9,017 bases of DNA from Akkermansiaceae bacterium UBA3385 (GTDB lineage: Bacteria; Verrucomicrobiota; Verrucomicrobiia; Verrucomicrobiales; Akkermansiaceae): positions 1 through 9,017 of the forward strand of contig DEPT01000001.1 in assembly GCA_002358905.1 (NCBI GenBank). The letters are read 5' to 3'. Position 1 is the stretch's first letter. Each line of letters opens with the position of its first letter. Below are positions 5,901-9,017 of this stretch, in pieces. Both the position numbers and the translations under genes were made by a program. The notes under the pieces are model-generated. The model saw only the letters and a program-made list of their open reading frames with translations, was not told the origin of the DNA and ran no database searches.

Positions 5901-7247
5901 CCGGCCATCACGTTCCAGTATCGCAAGTTGAAGGACACAGCGCAGCAACGCAGCGTTCAGGCGCAGGTAACGAGGGCGCAGAACTTCATCCTCCCGGGAA
6001 AAATGGGTTCCTCGTTCATCGATGAGCACATCAACCCCGTTCTCGGAGAATTCGACATCATACGAGGAGAAGAACCGGAAATGTCCTTGTCGCGGGATAC
6101 TGTCGTTGAACTTGCTGTCGCGTCGCACCCTTGCGCCCTCAGCCAGTGAAAACAGTACCATGGGGGAGAGCATGTCCTGCGCTTTTTCCTCCTGTACCAG
6201 CTTAGCCAGTGCTGCCACATCTTCCTCTACAGTGCTGCCACCTGCACCCAGCAGCTCATTGTTCCATTGCGCTGTGTATACAGCTGAGCAATCCGGCATT
6301 TCTCCAAGCCCGGCGGTGGGGTCATCCAACTTTTTCCAAGGCATGCAGGTGGGGTCTGCTGCCAGCATGCTACGCACGGTGAAACTCTTCATTTCGTGGC
6401 TCAGCCCGGCGGCTGCATCCCGAATTTTCTGCAAATCTGCTTCTGTGGGGAGCTCGCCCTTACTACGGTTCCGCATGAGTTTTATCCCCAGGTCCAGTGG
6501 CTCCGGCAAATCCTTACCCCAGGTGTAGTTCCAGCAGGTCAGACCGGAAAGCTGGGCTTTGTCGTATATCACGCTGGTGTCATGTAACAGACAGCGCAGC
6601 GCAAACCGGGCAAAATCCGAGCCCCGGTGCATGATATAGGGCGCATGCCCCACCGGGTCTGTCCACAGACGGTTTACCTCGGCAGCGAGCTTTTCCTTGC
6701 CCTGGCTGAGCGTGAATCGGCGTTTCGTGAAGATGGGGGGTATTCCGCGCTGCCCTTCGGTGATACCCAGCAGGTATTCCATTTCACGGTTTTCACAGAA
6801 AGCCATCATTCCCAGCCAGTTCTGCTGGTGTTCCAACTCCTGGGGTACCTTCTCCTCGTAGGGCTTGAGCATGTGTTCCTCCAGCGCCAGAGAATCAAAC
6901 TTGCAGGAATGGTCCAGCCACATAGCATCTGCCCGCACCAGCAGGTAGGTATTGATATCGGTTGTCTTGTGGTTGCGGGTGATGTCGTTGAGCAGGTAAT
7001 GCTGGCGCCCATTGCGTTTGTAGTAGCTTTTCATTTTCCAGCTGCTGATGAGCATTTTGTATGTATCGCTCATCACCGGGCCGGGCGGGATGCCCAGCGC
7101 GTGGATGGCAGTATAGGAATCCCACTTCTCGAATTCCTTTTGAGAAATCGGCTTGCAGGAGTTTTCCGCAGTGCTGCTCATTTCCTCGGCAGCGGTGCCC
7201 AGGAGACTGGTGAGAATGAAGAAAGGAAGAAAGCGGAGGTATCTCAT
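2985..7247 (-). CDS. Large exported protein: TPR-like solenoid, two SHD1-like domains, thioredoxin-like domain, ankyrin repeats (1420 aa)
   Basis: The molecular role is unknown; the architecture suggests a periplasmic or surface scaffold or ligand-binding protein. Residues 1-20 form a signal peptide (MRYLRFLPFF, then a hydrophobic core and a GTAAEE cleavage region). Residues about 25-835 are mostly helical. The stretch 607-835 looks TPR-like, with paired amphipathic helices such as the one around KHALQKGDLPTAEKILERM. Two SHD1 (SLA1 homology 1)-like beta modules follow at about 879-956 and 959-1025, each opening with YTWHL or CTWTV. Residues 1038-1160 resemble a thioredoxin fold (LAAAEAEAEF, then a beta strand, then RRGGIEE, then VLLVCYQD) but with RRGG where a CxxC would be expected. 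Residues 1162-1405 carry about six or seven ankyrin repeats (LLKHGANPD, LLLEHGADA, LVELGADTE). A Lys-rich tail ends the protein. Its start lies 21 bases after the stop of a paralogue and lacks a Shine-Dalgarno sequence, so translation may depend on that upstream gene. Confidence 0.9.
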   Translation of the reverse strand: MRYLRFLPFFILTSLLGTAAEEMSSTAENSCKPISQKEFEKWDSYTAIHALGIPPGPVMSDTYKMLISSWKMKSYYKRNGRQHYLLNDITRNHKTTDINTYLLVRADAMWLDHSCKFDSLALEEHMLKPYEEKVPQELEHQQNWLGMMAFCENREMEYLLGITEGQRGIPPIFTKRRFTLSQGKEKLAAEVNRLWTDPVGHAPYIMHRGSDFARFALRCLLHDTSVIYDKAQLSGLTCWNYTWGKDLPEPLDLGIKLMRNRSKGELPTEADLQKIRDAAAGLSHEMKSFTVRSMLAADPTCMPWKKLDDPTAGLGEMPDCSAVYTAQWNNELLGAGGSTVEEDVAALAKLVQEEKAQDMLSPMVLFSLAEGARVRRDSKFNDSIPRQGHFRFFSSYDVEFSENGVDVLIDERGTHFSREDEVLRPRYLRLNAALLRCVLQLAILERDGRTEALDQGAATLAELLNREHLWPLLLNLHISHQITARCQVRLMTHCKADRRIMESMDSLFSGATSATNHTWANRLTTRKDEDGHPDPEPELVARFLEAHQINNEHLYATDEEWNRMQNTYMELEEKLPGKGGAETLLRVGRMNDTLYRPDLPAKQITGANSRRGYYMVKHALQKGDLPTAEKILERMTSTPRNYKFAATRLAMALVARAKGDEPTAREQERLGITQAAMNLHSYYSYYWNDSHQLLLEHGLTKESERLLLLQPKRNLAYVRPELQRIMAKQRRFRGAAFWAEYNLAYHCSAAAHISGRGSQLDLVTWRLQADVYHALALLQQGRSTEAYNLLTPAVQQLERMPIAAASLAEALLQCADLPADTRRDIQKRLLAGAAANPTAHARIQAVEIKNLPTVDESEDSRVLESLAQDKEVRPFVSPFYTWHLQKTGYTPLADEETDERQASTDTIQARIISTGYENAGQSPWVELLTEKGRKLRVKLEEIAADDISNIIEWKEANNICTWTVHHGIPLLIFDARLDKVVVEKHPGTHVIYGHDVSDGRIAQFTRTDGSYAQCFVSLLEGENLAQAESYPDIAPPMTTLHTSLAAAEAEAEFRNAYIEVFMIGRRGGIEEQNFLKKLPEYKKWNKDRVLLVCYQDAEGNWEQPGREIMQLLQAACPVTLDSPDTAPENRKLVSGFRVTIPRNKQELPKISAFEFTPNLAHDPDYNKAIHVIRHGSPEELNHIISARPELLKSRTRFNPGNLLYAAMLSRRNEMVKTLLKHGANPDTCDTEGRALFHFCIGSNNAELVREFIKHGVDVNKPSYDAYSKPVYPIEKALYHPEILKLLLEHGADARLRRSNGNTLLLSMVRNDYYLEDAEPLRQAIEILVPAGTDINARDDHGNSVLYYMACMASRSASKPDICEPTLQLMRRLVELGADTEETAGGTPPLLERLSGRYNKKVPPLHPEVEKILTGKKPDKK
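4591..4612 (-). repeat. Exact 22-base direct repeat shared by the two paralogues (copy in the downstream gene)
   Basis: This stretch is identical to 8872-8893 and lies in the same frame at the same domain position. It encodes the conserved YTWHLQK block that opens the first SHD1-like module. It is a duplicate-gene remnant rather than a mobile repeat. Confidence 0.85.
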
Positions 7248-7268
7248 GATGAGAATTGTGAGGGGGTA

Positions 7269-9017
7269 TTATTTTGCGCCGTGTTCCAGCAGGAGCTTTT
7301 CCACCTCCGGGTTCAGGGGCGGAGCCCAGCCATACTGGCCGCGGAGACGACTGAGCAGGGAGGGGGTACCATCCCTGGTTTCCTGCACATCGGCTCCCAA
7401 GCGGATGAAGAGCCTCATGGTTTCCAAAGTGGTTTTGAGTTCCTGCGGGTTGTTTTTCACGTCGCTGCGGTTGGCGTGTTGAGCGAGTTTCCAGAGCAGA
7501 CTTTCACCCATTTTATTGCGGGTGTTGATATTCATACCGCGGGGAATGAGTAGTTCTGCCTGCTTTGCCAGTAGAGCCACATCTGCCTTCGGGCTCTGCT
7601 TCATCAGTTCAAACAGGGCGTTTTCTCCATTCGGCATCAGCACATTCAGGTTGGCACCCGCCTCCAGCAGAGGGGGGAGCAGCTGCGGTTGGCGCATGGC
7701 GCTGAATACCGGGTACAGAGCATCTTTCATATTGATGTCTATCGAAGGAAGATTCGGGTCGGCACCGAGCTTGAGGAGCTGGCGGAAGTGTTTTTCATCC
7801 TTGCTGTTTATGCAGCTCTGCAGCAGAGTATCGCCGCGCCAGTCGCGGGTGTTCAGACTGGCTCCCCGTTTGACAAGTAATTCCACCATGCTGTCGGAGC
7901 TGTTGAACTTGATGGCTGTCTGCAGCGGGCAGCAAGCGTACTCGTTTGTGCGCACATGCAGCAGGTCGGGGTTTGCATCCAGCAGTCGGTTTACTTCAGC
8001 CTCGTTATTGCTGCGTATGGCGGCAGTGAGGGCTTTGTATTCCGGAGAGTTCTGCAGCGGGCTGCGGAAGGAATGGAACACAAAGGTGGGCACATGGTTC
8101 AGTGTAACCTGGAATCCGCCGTCGAGCACACGCTCATTGTCCGGTGTGCCGGCAGGTTCGAGGATGGCTGCGGTTTCACCAATGATATTGAGCACCTGGC
8201 GGCCGGGTGTTTCCCAGTTACCTTCGTCATCCTTGTAGCAGACCAGCAGCACATAGTTGGTGGGCAGGTCCTTGCTGCTGCCGGCCAGTTGCTCGTGCAG
8301 CATGTTTTCCTCCGGGCCGCTGCGCTGCCCCAGCATGAAGGCAATGATGGGTTGCTGCCGCTGGGCTGCTTCGATTTCGGCTGCGGCCAGGGTGGTATGC
8401 AGCAGAACGGTTGGTTTTTCTGCTGTAGCATGCTGTTGGATGTATTGGCGAGCCTCGTCGTCCAACTGGTTGAGGTACCACGTTACAGGCTTACCGTGAG
8501 TGGTGGTGAATTCGGCAGTGAGCCCATTGCTCACATCTACACCGTCACGTATGTGCAGCCCCTGGGAGGGCGGGTTCTGCACCAGCCTTTCGAATCGCGC
8601 CTCAAATGGTTGAGTCACCAGAGTCTTTTTCTCAGTGAATGACCAGGTGCGGATGTTATTCTTCTCCTTCCAGTCGATAAGGTTCTGCACGTCATCCGGT
8701 GCGAGTTCATCGAGTTTTATGTAGCGCTTGCGTCCGGAATCGGTCTGGAGCAGTACCCAGGGAGCCTGGTGCGGGTTGTCATAGCAGGCGTTTACAATGC
8801 GGGCCTGAATCGTGCTGCGGGTGGCTGTGCGTTCATCGTTCCCGGTGTCAGCTGTTTCATCGGCATCTGACTTCTGCAGGTGCCAGGTGTAGAGCTCGGA
8901 GCGGAAGGGTGCCGGGGCTGTAATGGGGGCAGCCTGATTCAGGGCGGCTATATCTGCACTTTCATCCTCTGTGGCCAGATTCTTCAGCTGCACGGATTGC
9001 AGTTTTGTCAGGGCAAT
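7269..9017 (-). CDS. Paralogous exported ankyrin/SHD1/thioredoxin-like protein, 5' end beyond the window
   Basis: This is a paralogue of the 1420-aa gene immediately downstream, complete at its C-terminus and open to the right edge. At the nearest possible start, a GTG at 8991-8993, the paralogue has aligned internal sequence (its residues about 838-850), so that codon is taken as an internal Val. Two SHD1-like modules lie at about 8897-8430, with YTWHLQK, TIQARI and WKEKNNIRTW blocks matching the neighbour. The thioredoxin-like module (about 8408-8058) shows LAAAEIEA, PIIAFMLGQRSGPEE and YVLLVCYKDDEGNW. RSGP stands where CxxC would be, so redox activity is unlikely. Ankyrin repeats follow from about 8048 to the end (LLVKRGASLNTRD, LLKLGADPN, LLEAGANLN, FIRLGADVQ). 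By analogy an N-terminal signal peptide and helical solenoid should lie outside the window. The gene is first in a probable operon, whose promoter is not visible. Confidence 0.9.
   Translation of the reverse strand: MALTKLQSVQLKNLATEDESADIAALNQAAPITAPAPFRSELYTWHLQKSDADETADTGNDERTATRSTIQARIVNACYDNPHQAPWVLLQTDSGRKRYIKLDELAPDDVQNLIDWKEKNNIRTWSFTEKKTLVTQPFEARFERLVQNPPSQGLHIRDGVDVSNGLTAEFTTTHGKPVTWYLNQLDDEARQYIQQHATAEKPTVLLHTTLAAAEIEAAQRQQPIIAFMLGQRSGPEENMLHEQLAGSSKDLPTNYVLLVCYKDDEGNWETPGRQVLNIIGETAAILEPAGTPDNERVLDGGFQVTLNHVPTFVFHSFRSPLQNSPEYKALTAAIRSNNEAEVNRLLDANPDLLHVRTNEYACCPLQTAIKFNSSDSMVELLVKRGASLNTRDWRGDTLLQSCINSKDEKHFRQLLKLGADPNLPSIDINMKDALYPVFSAMRQPQLLPPLLEAGANLNVLMPNGENALFELMKQSPKADVALLAKQAELLIPRGMNINTRNKMGESLLWKLAQHANRSDVKNNPQELKTTLETMRLFIRLGADVQETRDGTPSLLSRLRGQYGWAPPLNPEVEKLLLEHGAK
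8872..8893 (-). repeat. Exact 22-base direct repeat shared by the two paralogues (copy in the upstream gene)
   Basis: This is the partner of 4591-4612. Identity includes synonymous positions, although the flanking sequence differs at many positions, which points either to gene conversion over a small patch or to strong constraint. Confidence 0.85.

Noticed and set aside
6627..7553. 308-aa + strand ORF
   Set aside because: It spans the stop/start junction of two convincing minus-strand genes with signal peptide and ankyrin repeats, and its translation shows no coherent domain. It is treated as antisense shadow.
7956..8642. 228-aa + strand ORF and an overlapping 240-aa one (7516-8238)
   Set aside because: Both lie antisense to the ankyrin and thioredoxin-like part of the upstream paralogue, whose frame is conserved with its neighbour. 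Codon periodicity of the minus frame explains them.
8991..8993. GTG as a start codon for the right-hand paralogue
   Set aside because: The frame stays open to the window edge, and the residues encoded upstream align with internal sequence of the complete paralogue. A protein starting here would also lack a signal peptide.

Overview
The window looks like a chromosomal segment of a host-associated member of the Verrucomicrobiota, perhaps Akkermansia-like. This is an inference from several points: moderately high G+C, housekeeping proteins of a divergent PVC type, start codons without Shine-Dalgarno sequences, and large exported proteins combining SHD1-like domains with ankyrin repeats. No plasmid, phage, transposase or CRISPR signature is visible.

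Left part (1-1258): a small bacterial SRP RNA gene (ffs, about 17-124) with its own terminator lies at the left edge. It is followed on the + strand by two closely spaced genes for unrecognised exported or membrane proteins (164-328 and 333-995). A 263-base gap between convergent genes then holds several stem-loops, including a REP-like palindrome (1083-1100) and the strong terminator of the gene to its right.

Middle part (1259-2952): a housekeeping cluster. ssb (single-stranded DNA-binding protein) runs leftwards and diverges from rpoZ (RNA polymerase omega) and smpB (tmRNA-binding protein), which run rightwards. Candidate sigma-70-type promoters lie between ssb and rpoZ, and a 12-bp stem-loop separates rpoZ from smpB. 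SmpB carries substitutions in its normally conserved C-terminal tail motif.

Right part (2985-9017): about two thirds of the window is a leftward tandem pair of large paralogous genes 21 bases apart. The downstream copy is complete (1420 aa). It has a signal peptide, a long helical TPR-like solenoid, two SHD1-like beta domains, a thioredoxin-like domain without its redox cysteines, and C-terminal ankyrin repeats. The upstream copy runs off the right edge but shows the same last three modules in the same order. They are probably envelope or periplasmic scaffold or binding proteins made by gene duplication. This paralogous pair is the most novel part of the window, and its function cannot be read from the sequence.
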